From Bipolaris cookei (Eukaryota; Ascomycota; Dothideomycetes; Pleosporales; Pleosporaceae), in contig NRSV01000018.1 in assembly GCA_002286855.1 (NCBI GenBank), positions 263,100 to 327,099 of the forward strand: a stretch of 64,000 bases of DNA, in the 5' to 3' direction. Positions 1 to 11,668 of this stretch are shown piece after piece (position 1 is the first letter of the stretch; each line of letters opens with the position of its first letter). Under the pieces are notes generated by a model. The model saw only the letters and a list, made by a program, of their open reading frames with translations. It was not told the DNA's origin and made no database searches. A program made the translations under genes and the position numbers.

Positions 1-1306
1 ATTTATTGGAAGGTAACCTACTGGTTTGAAGTGATTGGGAGGCTGCTGCAAGACCCTGCCATCTCTAAGAAAAACGTATATAATACGGACGAGACTGGCG
101 TGATGATTTCTATGCTAGGTACAATTAAAGTGCTAGCAGGTAAGGATGATATGCGGGACTATAGAGGTGCGCGTGTTAAGCGCACTATGGTTACCGCGAT
201 CGAGTGCATTAGCGGTGACGGTAGGTATCTAAACCCTATGATTATCTGGCCAGCTACGACGCATCGGAGCAACTGGACGACATTTCCTACCCCTGGATGG
301 CAGTACGCGTGCCCTGATGCTGGATATACAGATTCCTACATTAGCTTACAGTGGCTTCAGCGTATATTTGACCCTGAAACTAAAGAGCGAGTAAGAGGTA
401 AGCCGCGAGTGCTATTCTGCGATGGATTTGGGACCCACGAGACTCTTAAAGTGCTAGAATTTTGCTTCGCGAACAACATTGTCCTTTGTTGTCTTTTCTC
501 CTATACTTCCCATAAACTTCAGCCCTGCGACGTCGCGGTATTTGCTCCGTTGAAGGCCGCCTATTGCGAGCAAGCCGAGCGCCTAGAGCGGCGAGGCGTC
601 AACACAATCGGCAAAGAACATTTTACTTCCCTCTATAGCCCTGCAATGAAGAAAGCTTCTACTTCTAAGAATATTATAGCTGGTTTTGCTGTAAGTGGGC
701 TGTTTCCGTTCAGCCTAGACAGAGTGGTCAGAAGTATGCTAAAGCCTCTCGCTGATTTGACCATCGTGAAGGTCGACAAGATAAATGTCGAGGCTTGCGA
801 CCAGAGCGAAGTTCCACCAACTCCTGTCACGCCGATGTCAGAGCAGAGCCTTGTGTCGCTTTGAAACATAATCACCGAGCAGGACTCTAGTACCCTCAAC
901 GAGGCAAGCAAACAACGTCTAGAGAAGCACCTCCACAAGCTGGTTAAAGCGGCGCAGCTATCTTTTGCAAAGGGGGCCCTCCAGCAGAACTACATTCGAT
1001 TCTTGCTGACGATCAACTAAGTCGCTGGTACTAGGCAAAGCTAAGGTCATGGGCTATGAGGAGCTCGTGGAAGCACGAGAGAAGCGCGTTGAGGAAGATG
1101 CGGCTCAGAAGGCCAAAGGTCAAGGCAAGCGAGGCCAGAAGCGTACGAGTGCTGCACTCGAGGCGGGCGACGCGGAGTTAAACGCCAGAGCAAGGCGGAT
1201 AACCTGGCATTTATAGTCAGAGCCGACAGCGTCAACTGTTGCAGCCGTCGTGGGGATTGAGAGTGCACCTGTTCCATGGAGAGCCCCAGTGGCGCGGATG
1301 TACTAG
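1..1306 (+). pseudogene. Decayed DDE (Tc1/mariner, pogo/Fot-type) transposase, 5' end outside window
   Basis: Reading from base 1 the frame is open through NTDETG (first catalytic Asp), LFCDGFGTH (second Asp) and QPCDVAVF (third Asp), so a DDD core is visible; the protein already runs in from upstream of the window. A TGA at 862-864 interrupts the frame, yet the same frame continues with typical family sequence (EASKQRLEKHLHKL) to a TAA at 1018-1020. After a frame change the family C-terminus goes on (KSLVLGKAKVMGYEEL, about 1020-1200), and after another change it ends with VPWRAPVARMY and TAG at 1304-1306. The element is therefore a dead copy with at least one nonsense codon and two frame shifts. 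No terminal inverted repeat can be tested because the 5' end is missing. Family assignment rests on motifs known from fungal Fot1/pogo-like transposases. Confidence 0.85.
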
Positions 1307-2011
1307 TGGACTACGTAGCGCACGAGACGAAGCTTGTAGCAGCCTGGGAAAGATAGCCGGTTGTGTTCTTGTAGTGAGCTCCTTAGCACGATATAGGAAG
1401 GCGAACTGTTCTGCTATACTTCCTAACAGTATTGTGAATTATACCTGCTACTATGATGTTCTTGCTGTCGTGACTCCGCAGTTGAGACTGTTATCGCTGC
1501 TGCTTCGCGTTCCGGTCCGCAATGAGATTGCGACACAGTCTTCCAGGCCAGTGTCCGTCTGTGCACAAACCAACACCATCCTACAGACATCATAATACAC
1601 TCCTATAGTAAACAACAATCTATATACAGCGTTTTCTGCACGAACAGATCGCGTCTTTAGCACAAGGAATGCTTCTTAGTTTGTAGTATGATGGCTGTTG
1701 CGCGATTATACGGTGTCAGCCTTGCGCGGCCAGCCTTGCGCCACTGCACAAGCGGGCTGCGTCCTGGGTGTTGGAGATACAACCTGGCCCAACGTCCAGC
1801 TTGCTGCACTGTAGCTCCTGAACTCTACTCCTCCTCCTACTCCTTATCTACGACTTGTCATACCGTTACTTGATGTTCACAATAGACCCGACAGCTACCA
1901 TCTCTCTGCTCTACGTGAGTGAGCCCCTAGTCGCCATCGATTCCCTCAGCCTGCTTCGAAGCCCCGATACTTGCCTCTAGCGCTCGCACATATATACGAA
2001 TAAACGTTCCG
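1307..2011. other. Gene-free stretch: transposon tail and NLR promoter
   Basis: No convincing coding sequence on either strand. The first part is probably 3' flank of the transposase relic. The last 300 bases should hold the promoter and leader of the receptor gene; a TATATATA-like run lies just before its ATG. Confidence 0.5.
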
Positions 2012-5000
2012 ATGCGACTACTATATACTGCAAGCGACGGGAGGCTTCGATGGACTGAGGACTTAATTGGGAACAAGACTCCCTCTTATGCGATCCTGTC
2101 GCACACCTGGAAAGAAGGGCAGGAGGTGACATTTGCCGACCTGAAAGATCTAGGTAACAGAGCAGATATCGAAGCACAAAGCAAGGGGGGGTATCGAAAG
2201 CTCCGCTTTTGCGCGCAACAGGCTAAGCAGGACGGCCTGGACTACTTCTGGGTGGACACCTGCTGCATCGATAAGGCAAACAATACAGAATTATCTAAAG
2301 CGATTAACTCCATGTTTCGCTGGTACCAGAATGCTAAGAGATGTTATGTTTTCCTTTCAGACGTCGAGAACGAAACTTTGGAAGGTGATGGCGAGTCGGT
2401 GTTAAGGCAGAGTAGATGGTTCAACCGAGGTTGGACCCTCCAGGAGCTTCTTGCTCCCCGCTCTGTTGAGTTCTTCTCTAAACATGGGACGCGGTTGGGC
2501 GACAAGGAGTCGCTCAAGCACATCATATGCGAGATTACAGGAATCCCTATGGAGGCTCTGTCAGGGAGCAACTTGTCTAAGTTCGATATTGCCGAGCGTT
2601 TCTCTTGGGCAGCGAATCGACAGACAACAGAAGAAGAAGATGAAGCGTATTGTCTGTTCGGCATATTCGGCGTCCACCTGCCGCTGATCTATGGCGAAGG
2701 CAAAGCAAACGCACTCAAGCGGCTGAAGAGTGCAGCTATCCTCGAATACAAGGGCCGCAGCCATGACCAAAAAGAAAAGCTTAGCAAGATCTGCAGCTGG
2801 CTTTCGGCTCCCGATCCATCCACAAATTACAACAAAGCGCACAAGCAGCGGCAAGCTGAGACTGGACTCTGGCTACTGGACAGTGCATGCTTTACTCAAT
2901 GGAAGGCAACTGCAGCATCGCGACTATGGTTGTATGGGATCCCGGGATGTGGAAAGACTATCCTAAGCTCTACAGTCATCGAGCACCTGTTGCAACACTG
3001 CCATGGCGACGCTAGTATGGTGACGGCGTACTTCTACTTCGACTTCAACGATACACAGAAGCAGGACCCAGAGCTGATGCTCCGCTCATTGCTCCGCCAG
3101 CTCCTGCAGCGTTCGGTTATAATACCTAAAGGCGTCGACGCATTGTTCTCGGCTTGTGAAAACGGACACCGACAGCCATCACTGCATGCACTTATTGAAC
3201 TAATACCGCAGGTGATGCAACAGTTCATGCATGCCTATATTGTTCTCGATGCACTCGATGAATGCACAAAACGCCAAGAACTGATGGACATGCTTGAAAT
3301 GGTGGCTAGATGGCAGCTTGGCAACGTACACCTACTCATGACTAGCCGGAAGGAGCGGGATATCGAGAGCTCTTTAGGGAGTTACATTAATGAAGAAGAT
3401 ACAATCTGCCTTCAAAGAGACGTTGTGGACAATGATATACAGCAATATGTTCAACAGAGACTGTCTGACGATAAGAATCTAGCAAAATGGAACAAAGATG
3501 CTACTATCAGGCAAGAGATCGAGGCTGCACTAATGCACGGCGCTCGTGGGATGTATGTGTAGAAACCTAGCGAGTTATAGAGCTAAAGCTGACAATAGCG
3601 TAGGTTCCGATGGGCCGTGTGTCAGCTTGACACGTTAGCGCAGTGTCGCAATCGAGCGATGTTACGCAAGTCACTAGCCACCTTGCCGCAAACACTAGAC
3701 CAGACATATGACCGTATTCTTACCAGTATAAGCGAACAAGATCGCGACTTCGCGATGCGCATCCTGCGGTGGCTGACATTCTCTGCGCGACCAATGTCGG
3801 CCGAAGAGATTGCTGAGGTCGTCGCTATCGACGTGACACGCGAGCCGGCGTTCGACCGCGATGAAGTGCTAGAAGACCCGCTCGAAGCGCTGAACATCTG
3901 CTCGAGTCTTGTTACTATTACAACAAACAAGGCAGATAGAACAATAAGATCTGCCCAACGTACTATCACTCTAGCGCATTACTCCGTTCAGGAGTATCTT
4001 GTCTCAGACAGGATCAAACGAGGAGAGGCAAAGCAGTATAGCATGCAAGAGGTCCAATGCTATAGTGTGATAACGGAAAGTTGTTTGAAATATCTAATGC
4101 AGCTCCAGCAGCCTATCTCAATGCATATTCTTGAGGCGTCCGCGCTAGCAGGCTATGCGGCAGAGTTCTGGAGCAGCTATCTTCGAAAGATAGGGGACGA
4201 GACAGACGGAGTAAGTCAAGTAGCGATGAGCTTAATGTCAAGAGAACACCCAGCATATCTCACCTGGCTCCAGTTGTTTAATCCAGACATGCCATTGCAG
4301 GGACTAGACTTAAAAAGAGGTCTAGAAAGCATAGCTATGCTGCTTTATTACGCTACATTGTTGGGCTTGACCGCGATTACAAGGATGTTACTAGATCAAG
4401 GCGCCGACGTCAACGCCCAGGGTGGAAGATACGGCAACGCACTACAGGCAGCTTCATTCAGAGGCCACGAGCAGCTAGTCAAGATGCTGCTCAACGCGGG
4501 CGCCAACGTCGACGCCCAAGGTGGAAGCTACGGCAACGCACTACATGCAGCTTCATTGGGAGGCCACGAGCAGCTAGTCAAGATGCTGCTCAACGCGGGC
4601 GCCGACGTCACTGCCCAGGGTAGACGCTACGGAAATGCATTGCAGGCAGCTGCATATATGGGTAAAACTGCTGTGCTTATACTTTTGGCCTCAAAAACCG
4701 ACACCACACATCTCCAGGATCCATATAATCGAACCCTACTCTGGTGGGCTGCAGCCGGCGGCCAGACTAATACTATTGAAGTTCTTATTACCCAGCTTAA
4801 TCACGATTCTCGAATCACTGACAAATTTGGGCGTACGCCATGTTGGATTGCTACGAAGAAAGGGCATAGCGCAGTATTGAAACTCCTACCACAAGAGTGT
4901 GAACTAACCAGTTCGGGGCAAGCAGTGTTGCCCAATTATGGGGATAATGTGGGGTCTGTTGAATGTGACGTCTGTACCTCGCCTATAAGTGCAACTAGCT

Positions 5001-5161
5001 TTCACTACCACTGCCGATATTGTTATGGTGGGAATTGGGATGTTTGCGAAGACTGTTGGAAAAGAGGGGCCTTTTGTGCGGATAATGCGCACACTTTAGT
5101 TAAGCGCACAAGGAAAGATCAAAAGTGGGTTGAGATAATGGACGAGACGGTTGACAATTAG
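2012..5161 (+). CDS. HET-NACHT-ankyrin-ZZ NOD-like receptor (heterokaryon-incompatibility type)
   Basis: Two exons, 2012-3552 and 3604-5161, joined by a 51-nt intron (GTATGT donor, GCTGAC branch site, TAG acceptor). Splicing restores GARGMFRWAVCQ across an apparent stop and gives 1032 residues. The N-terminal HET domain (about 1-240) shows YAILSHTW, DYFWVDTCCID and RGWTLQELLAP. The NACHT domain has Walker A GIPGCGKT (309-316) and Walker B VLDALDE (411-417). A winged-helix-like region follows, then ankyrin repeats (about 770-930) and a C-terminal ZZ zinc finger (CDVC, CRYC, CEDC, then a His). In fungi such proteins act as cytoplasmic non-self sensors: repeats recognise a ligand, NACHT oligomerises, HET triggers cell death. 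The gene looks intact. The ligand cannot be told from sequence. Confidence 0.92.
4400..4645 (+). repeat. Near-identical 99-bp ankyrin-coding repeats
   Basis: Units start at 4400, 4499 and 4598 (exactly 99 bp, 33 residues apart). The stretch GGCCACGAGCAGCTAGTCAA and the following 30 bases are identical at DNA level in the first two units; the third is partial and then diverges. DNA-level identity within a coding repeat points to recent duplication or gene conversion. Confidence 0.9.
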
Positions 5162-5681
5162 CCATCGCTCAGAAGCAGCGCCCACTGTTTTTGAGGCGCA
5201 ACGGCGATTCCGTGGCCTTACGATCTCCTCACACATGACATCCATACTACATAGCACAATAGGCATGGGAAAATTCGAAGAAAACAGAGCTCAAATCCTG
5301 CAGGACAAGAGGGCATTCATATCCCAAGCGGAGATCAAACATACAGAATGGCTCACTAGACGCATCTGCGAAACCTGCGTCAACTATCACGATTGAGATC
5401 ACGAGATCAAGGGATGCGAACAAGGTTATCGACGAAGGGCTGATCTGGCAAGGCGAAATCCTCCGGTGCGAACGATATGAAAAGCAGTGCTGAGTGAAGG
5501 AATGCTTCAAGTCCATCGCGACGAGCACCTTAGCGATAAAGGAGACACAAAGAGCGTCTGAGTAACTCCAAGCCGGGAACGCAGCCTGTACACACAGCGG
5601 CTCTGAGTACGCGCATTCATGGATGCATCTAGAAACCGGCAAATTTCCGCCACACCACTGCCTGGCGTAATAATTTCCCAT
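5162..5681. other. Gene-free stretch downstream of the NLR
   Basis: Only short, unrecognisable reading frames; the longest minus-strand frame (5247-5681) has no family signature. Probably the receptor's 3' UTR plus flank of the adjacent TIR element. Confidence 0.5.
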
Positions 5682-6281
5682 CTGGCTGCTGAGATTTGTC
5701 CCCCGCGCTAATCATAGCTTGGTAAGCGTTAAATAAATTACAGTAACTAGACCGTATTGGTACCTCAGCATATAAAAAGTAGTTGGTGCTAGACAACAAC
5801 TATAGTTAACTACATAGTTATGCTATATTCTACTAACTTCGACGTCTCTTGCGTGGACCAAGACATTTCCAAGCATCTGGAGCGGCCATTGCTGCAGCAC
5901 GCTTAGGCCGCAGCGAAGGTGCATCCTGAGGTTCAACAACTGCGTTCTGAGGTTCAGTTACTACATTCTGAGCGTCAACTTGCGCTTAAGTACGAAGCCA
6001 TAGCCATGCTGCATGCCGTGCGCCTTGAGGGCATCAAAAGCTTCTTCATAGGAGTCGTATAGTAGGTCTGGAGGAGGTGCAATGTCACCCATGCTATTGT
6101 GAACAAGGAAAGAGAGTTAATACTCGTATATTTTGAAGGTTGTCAACCTATTGCAAAGACGCGCGGCGTCGTGATATTGTCGCGTCCATAGATTACGCGC
6201 TAAACCAAATTGAAGGAGTAACTTTCACTAGCACTAGCGCGGGGGACAAATCTCAAAGGGGGGACAGATCTCAGCAGCCAG
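5682..6281 (-). mobile_element. 600-bp TIR element, internally deleted derivative of a DNA transposon (MULE-like?)
   Basis: The left end CTGGCTGCTGAGATTTGTCC (5682 on, continuing CCCGCGCTA to 5710) is inverted at the right end (6235-6281). At the right the inner part of the repeat is doubled (6235-6255 and 6258-6281). Inside on the minus strand, an ATG at 6092 opens MGDIAPPPDLLYDSYEEAFD followed by ALKAHGMQHGYGFVLKR, a typical transposase N-terminus in dothideomycete MULE/FAR1-like elements (recalled, not searched). After a stop and frame change the sequence resumes as a basic C-terminus with APDAWKCLGPRKRRRS and TAG at 5833-5835. The catalytic middle is absent, so the copy is non-autonomous. 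No clear target-site duplication is visible. Confidence 0.6.
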
Positions 6282-6759
6282 TCGATTATTCTTTGTAACC
6301 GCCAATGAACAGGGGGTTGCCACCAGTGAGTCGATTGACGACGTCGACGAAACGATCAACAACCTAGCTAACACCACAAAGACTCTCGTTGGAGATTAGT
6401 TAACGTGATGAATAGGAACTAGAGAATCTTTGAGCTTCAGTTGCATCTTGTCAAGATTAATAGGAAGCATGTCCGGACGTCTGAAGCATGAGCCTGTCTC
6501 GCGACACAGTGTGTCTCTACACTTAGGGACGCACCTTATCTAACTTAAGAAAAGTCTCATTACAATTCGGTACGTTTCACTTCAATGATTCATTTACATG
6601 GAAAAACAACGTTAAAACCTCATGTAAATCACGCATTGTTTACACTTGCTTTTTTCTTCATCTTCACAAACACTGTTATGATTTCCTTTTTATGATACAT
6701 TACATTATGACAGACTGCACACCACAGCACCCCAATCGGAAATCTTCCTTTTTTAAAAG
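6282..6759. other. Gene-free stretch, 3' flank of the GH2 gene
   Basis: No supported gene. The AT-rich last 200 bases probably contain the 3' UTR of the minus-strand beta-galactosidase. Confidence 0.5.
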
Positions 6760-9408
6760 TCAAGCAGCAGTAATAGTCACACTACCGCCCTCCAGGCCCT
6801 CAGCCGTGGCTTCAACCACAATCTCCCCGGCTGCCCCAGCCTCACTCCTTACAATAGCCAACGCCAAGCCGCCGAAAGCCTTCCTTGTCGTCTCCGGGAA
6901 CGGTACCAGATCTGTTGGATCGCCGTTGTCCGTACTGATAATGACGCCAGGGCCGGATGTGATCTTGAAGCTAATTGTGTGGTTGGCTGTTGGAACGAGA
7001 GTACCCTGACTATCATGCACGGCTACAGAGATGAAAGAGAGGTCGTAGCCGTCACCGGTGATAATAGAGCGGTCTGCAATGATGTTGAGCGAGGCGGCAG
7101 ATCCCGCTGTGACTTGCAATGCGGTTGCCCATTCTGCGCCATCCTTGTAAGTTACTACGGTGACGTTGCCGGGGCTGTACTTGATGTCGTCCCAACGGAA
7201 GCGATAGTCGTATTCTGCCTTCTCCTTGCGACCAGCAGAAACACCGTTCACAAAGAGTTCAGCTGCGTCACCAGAGGTGTAAACGTGCACAGGAGTGGTC
7301 TCGCCGGTACGGTCTTCTGGCCAGGTCCAATGGGGTAGAATGTGCGCCATGGGAAGATCAGGCCTCCATCGAGACTGGTAGAGGTAGAAGCGGTCCTTCT
7401 TGAAGCCTGCGAGATCGATGATGCCAAAGTAGGAGCTACGGCTCACATTGGCGTATGGCGTAGGCTCACCAATGTAATCCCATCCAGTCCAGACAAACTC
7501 TCCCGCAACATAAGGGTACATGTCTTGCATTTGGAATACTTTGTCTGGGGATGCGGCCCATTCCGGGGCGTAGAGATCGTAAGAGCTGACGTGGTTCGTC
7601 ACAGGATCTCCACCTTGACCAGGCGCTCCACCGATTACTGCGCTCTTGTTGGAGGTGACAGGGAACAGATACTTGCCACGAGAGCTGATAGTAGAAGCAG
7701 ACTCGGTACTCCAAATCATCTTCTCGGGAAATGCGTTCTTGAAATCAGGAAAGGTGCTTCGCCACGAGACACCTTTGCCTTCTCCCTGGTAGTTTAGGCC
7801 AATAATGTCGATGTTTGCAGCAACTCCAGTGCTTGCATTGGCATTGTTCATACCAATGGTGACTTTTCGAGTAGGGTCTTCCTCGTGAACTATATCTTGA
7901 AGCATCTTGACGGTTGCAGTGCCAGTAGAGTTGGATTGTTCCGGAAGCTCATTGCCAACAGACCAAGAGATGATGGAAGGATGGTTCCGATCGCGGCGAA
8001 TAAATGAACGAAGGTCAGGTTCATGCCACTCTTGGAAGATGCGGTGAAAGTCGTTTGCTACCTTGGCGAAGTTCCAGGTATCAAAAATCTCGTCCATGAC
8101 CAGTAGGCCCATGCGGTCAGCGAGATCCAGGTACCCGGGTGCTGGTGGGTTGTGCGAAGTCCGGAGAGCATTGTTGCCCATCTCCATTAGAATCTCAATC
8201 TGGCGCTCCGCAGCTCGTACGTTGAAAGCAGCGCCTAACGACCCAAGATCGTGGTGGTTGCACGACCCCTGCACGTAGATGCGCTCACCGTTGATCAGAA
8301 GACCTTGATTTGGGTCGTATGCGACGGAGCGGATACCAAAGACAGTTTCGTAGGTGTCCACCTCTTTTCCATCAATTGATACAGTGGTAACAGCAACATA
8401 CTCGTTAGGTTTCTGAGTTGGTGCAGGCCCCCAAAGCTTAGGGTTTGCTACTGAAACTGAACCTTTTACAGTTTGTTTCGAGTTCCCTGACACGTTGGTG
8501 TTTGCTGTTGGAAAGGTCGCAACACTATTGCCCTTGGCCGCCTTGGATGTACGGTCACGCTCGTAGATCTGAGTAACCACCTCGACACTCTGGCTGCTGT
8601 TGACCTTGTTCTCAACTTCAATGACAATATCAACAGTTGCCTCGGCTTCTGAGATGCTAGGAATAGTGATGTAGGTTCCCCATTGCGCGACATGTACAGG
8701 ATCAACGGTGACCAGCCAAACATCTCGGTAGATTCCGGCACCGGGGTACCAGCGTGATGAATCCAGCTTATTGTCCAAGCGAATAGCAAGGGTGTTTACT
8801 CCAGCTTTGGCGTAGGGCGTAAGGTCTAGACGGAAGGAATTGTAGCCAAAAGGCCACCCTCCTACAAGCTGGCCATTGAACCACACCGCAGCGTAGGCCA
8901 TGGCCCCTTCGACATCCAGGAAGATGGACTTTCCAGAGTCAATAACATCGGCATTGATTGAAACTGATCGTCGGTACCATCCAATTCCGTTGATCGGCAG
9001 AAATCCTAGATCGCCAGTAACACCAGGAGCGTCGAATGTTCCTGTAATGGCCCAGTCGTGTGGTAGAGTAACTGCTTCCCAATTTGCGTCGTCGAAGCTC
9101 GACTGCACATAGCTGGTGTTGGAGCCGGGTGCAGCGCCGGAAGGGCGTTGGTATTTATCTCCAACAATGAAGTCGTTTGCACAAGGCATAATCCATGGCT
9201 TCAGCGTCTCGTAGCTCAGGCCATCGGGATTGGACGTGAAACGTGAGAAGCGCCAATCTGCGTTGAGAGACGAGCGCACACGGCCCGTTGAAACCGCACG
9301 TGGTTTTTTGACAACATGTGCAGATGTTGCATCAAAACAAATCGAAAACAAGAAGCCGAGCAGGACGAATCTGTATGTTCTATACAGCGTCCAAGATGAG
9401 CTCAACAT
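6760..9408 (-). CDS. Secreted glycoside hydrolase family 2 beta-galactosidase
   Basis: A single exon of 882 residues. The open frame extends upstream to a TTG, but the first ATG is at 9408; it begins MLSSSWTLYRTYRFVLLGFL, a signal peptide, so the enzyme should be exported. Domains in order: GH2 sugar-binding jelly roll (LPHDWAI, GWYRR, FNGQLVGGWPFGY), immunoglobulin-like GH2 domain, TIM-barrel (NHHDLG, NALRTSHNPP, DEIFDTW), then a DUF4982-like segment and a C-terminal Ig-like domain. The acid/base is Glu487 in SVGNELPEQ and the nucleophile Glu569 in WSTESAS; both are present. The expected role is hydrolysis of terminal beta-galactosides in plant cell-wall polysaccharide. A beta-mannosidase or beta-glucuronidase is less likely from the motifs but not excluded. 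Confidence 0.9.
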   Translation of the reverse strand: MLSSSWTLYRTYRFVLLGFLFSICFDATSAHVVKKPRAVSTGRVRSSLNADWRFSRFTSNPDGLSYETLKPWIMPCANDFIVGDKYQRPSGAAPGSNTSYVQSSFDDANWEAVTLPHDWAITGTFDAPGVTGDLGFLPINGIGWYRRSVSINADVIDSGKSIFLDVEGAMAYAAVWFNGQLVGGWPFGYNSFRLDLTPYAKAGVNTLAIRLDNKLDSSRWYPGAGIYRDVWLVTVDPVHVAQWGTYITIPSISEAEATVDIVIEVENKVNSSQSVEVVTQIYERDRTSKAAKGNSVATFPTANTNVSGNSKQTVKGSVSVANPKLWGPAPTQKPNEYVAVTTVSIDGKEVDTYETVFGIRSVAYDPNQGLLINGERIYVQGSCNHHDLGSLGAAFNVRAAERQIEILMEMGNNALRTSHNPPAPGYLDLADRMGLLVMDEIFDTWNFAKVANDFHRIFQEWHEPDLRSFIRRDRNHPSIISWSVGNELPEQSNSTGTATVKMLQDIVHEEDPTRKVTIGMNNANASTGVAANIDIIGLNYQGEGKGVSWRSTFPDFKNAFPEKMIWSTESASTISSRGKYLFPVTSNKSAVIGGAPGQGGDPVTNHVSSYDLYAPEWAASPDKVFQMQDMYPYVAGEFVWTGWDYIGEPTPYANVSRSSYFGIIDLAGFKKDRFYLYQSRWRPDLPMAHILPHWTWPEDRTGETTPVHVYTSGDAAELFVNGVSAGRKEKAEYDYRFRWDDIKYSPGNVTVVTYKDGAEWATALQVTAGSAASLNIIADRSIITGDGYDLSFISVAVHDSQGTLVPTANHTISFKITSGPGVIISTDNGDPTDLVPFPETTRKAFGGLALAIVRSEAGAAGEIVVEATAEGLEGGSVTITAA

Positions 9409-11668
9409 CTTGAACAATCGGAACAGCGTTGATAGAGAACCAAGCTGCAGGATTTGTTCATCCAAAAGGCCAAATCAAAGAGTGGTGCTACCACCGACTA
9501 TGTTGAAAATTTTGGAGTCCAAGTGGTACATCCATCGTCGGCATCGCGTCTTTTGTATGTTCGGCAAAAAGGCGCCATAGGACCACATAGGGTGCGGATC
9601 ATTTCTTTCCGTCTCCCTGCACGTATCTCGTCACGGCCGGAAAATCGAAGAACAACAAGCCGTCTCGGCACCGAACGATAGGCTATCTGTCAAATGATAC
9701 CTAGTAAATGGTACCTATCGTGGGAAGGAAGCGGAGACTCTAAGCCGTCCCGCACTGTAACGTTGTATGCAGAGTGCGGGGTGGCTCTCTTGGCTCTGCT
9801 TAGCTCTCGTCTTGAATTCGGCTGGGCCGGGCACAGACCTGTATTTTGTAAGGTCTTACCCAAAAGGACCTTGACGAGTGAAGATCCTTGTTGTCGCTTG
9901 CCGGTTGATGGATGATATCGAGAACGTGACGTCGTGCGCTAATCCCAGAGTAGACTTCGATCCGCTTGCTGTCCCCTCACCTTCCCGCTACGTGAGAGCA
10001 ACCATTACTCGAGGTGATGTGTTTGGATCCCATGTTTTCCTGCTTTCGGCGTGATAAGCTATCATGGTGGTTGTAGCATAATCTTTGAGAGATGTGGTTG
10101 AATTGAGAAGGAGTGCCGACGGCCGAGTGCTCCACAGCTCCGATTAACTAGCCGCGAAAGGATATCGGTCAACCCACTCGACTTGCTCGATGAGATAACG
10201 CCAGACATATTTATCTGTTTTATTGATCCTGCAATCCGTTAAATGTCTCAGTGGACTAGGAAATCAATAAGCTCCGACTAAAAGCACAATACCAATCATG
10301 ACAGCCAGAATAAATGTGTCCATGCATCTACGACATTAAACCGTCTAAGCTCTATCAACCGTACTATCTCTGCCACTTAAGCATCCCGGAAATTGAATCG
10401 TAGCATCAAACCATGCTGTACGTATTCACCGTACTTAATCGCATAAATAGTCGAGCACACGTCGCATCGAACACCATGAACAGTGTAGCCTCCATGTACC
10501 ATCTCTTTATCGCCAACAAAAAGATCGTGCCACGACGCAGAACTCGAGGCCTTTTAAGGATAAAAAATTACTATAAGCTGAGATTTCGACATTTATGGTA
10601 CATATGACCATTGGAACTTGGGAATCAGGATACCGAGACCATCCGCGGTTTGATGTGTACATGTTTTGGAGGTTTGATCCTTCAGGCCATACATGAATGT
10701 TGAGGAAATAGATAAATTTAAGAACTTTCGCATTTGACAATAGATACTTCTAAGATTTGGGTTTCGATACGGCCGCGTAGTACAGGTATCGCCCTTTCGC
10801 CTCTTCCGTTTTGGAAAACAATTGTGGATCTTTGTGAACATAGCTTAAAGTCATATTAGTTTGATTTTTTGAAGAGACGTCTGATAAAGACGGAATGAAA
10901 TCGGTATTCTATGCATCTTATCAGGCAGCGTGCCGGGTAAGTTGCTTACGCCGTACCAGGTATTGAGCCGAGCCGTGCAATTACCGTTGACTGCAGAGTA
11001 CAGGCTATTTCATCTCACTTGGAGAGACCAGGTGAGATACACCTGGACTACTCTCAACTACATACAGCTCCAAGACCGTGTTACTGAAGGGAAAAATGGA
11101 AATGCTAGGGCGAGGTATGCGCATACAAAGCAGCGGTGAGCTAGAGATGCAGTAAGCACAACAAGAATTTTATATTACAGAAATCAGCAGCGTATATCCG
11201 GGAACTTCGACGCTAGAGGGGTTTGTAAATGAAACTTGTACTATCAAGTGTGAAGCTGTGGGCTTGTTTATTTTATTGTTGGACTCAAACATGGAGAAGA
11301 TCCTACACCCTCAGGTGATGAGAAGTTATGGTGATTTTCATTACACTTGACCACTTTTGAAAGCATAAGAAATATTAAAACTCCCCCAGGCCGTGTAATC
11401 TCATGATCCCTGTAAACTGTATCCTGAAAGCAGGAATACAAATTAGGAATTAGGTTCATAGAAACCAAAGGTACTCTGGCAAGCCTGGATGAACGACTTA
11501 TTTGAATATTTGTAATTGGCCCGAAGTCGAGTAGTGGTAGTATTAGGAGGAGAGCTTTTCTTGATTGTAATACGAAGGATTTACTCAAGTCCCATATGCT
11601 CCATCATCTTTATCTGCAACTCGAAATTCCAAAAGATAAACATCAATTGATCCTCAAACGTGATCACC
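9409..11668. other. 2.3-kb gene-free stretch
   Basis: Upstream region of the GH2 gene and of the small secreted-protein gene. I looked for split reading frames with splice signals on both strands and found nothing I can support. Short frames at 10413-10841 and 11268-11588 have no recognisable features. Confidence 0.5.

Noticed and set aside
5247..5681. 144-codon minus-strand frame behind the NLR
   Set aside because: No family features; probably 3' UTR of the receptor and edge of the TIR element.
9409..9465. Upstream extension of the GH2 protein
   Set aside because: It begins at TTG; the first ATG (9408) immediately opens a signal peptide.
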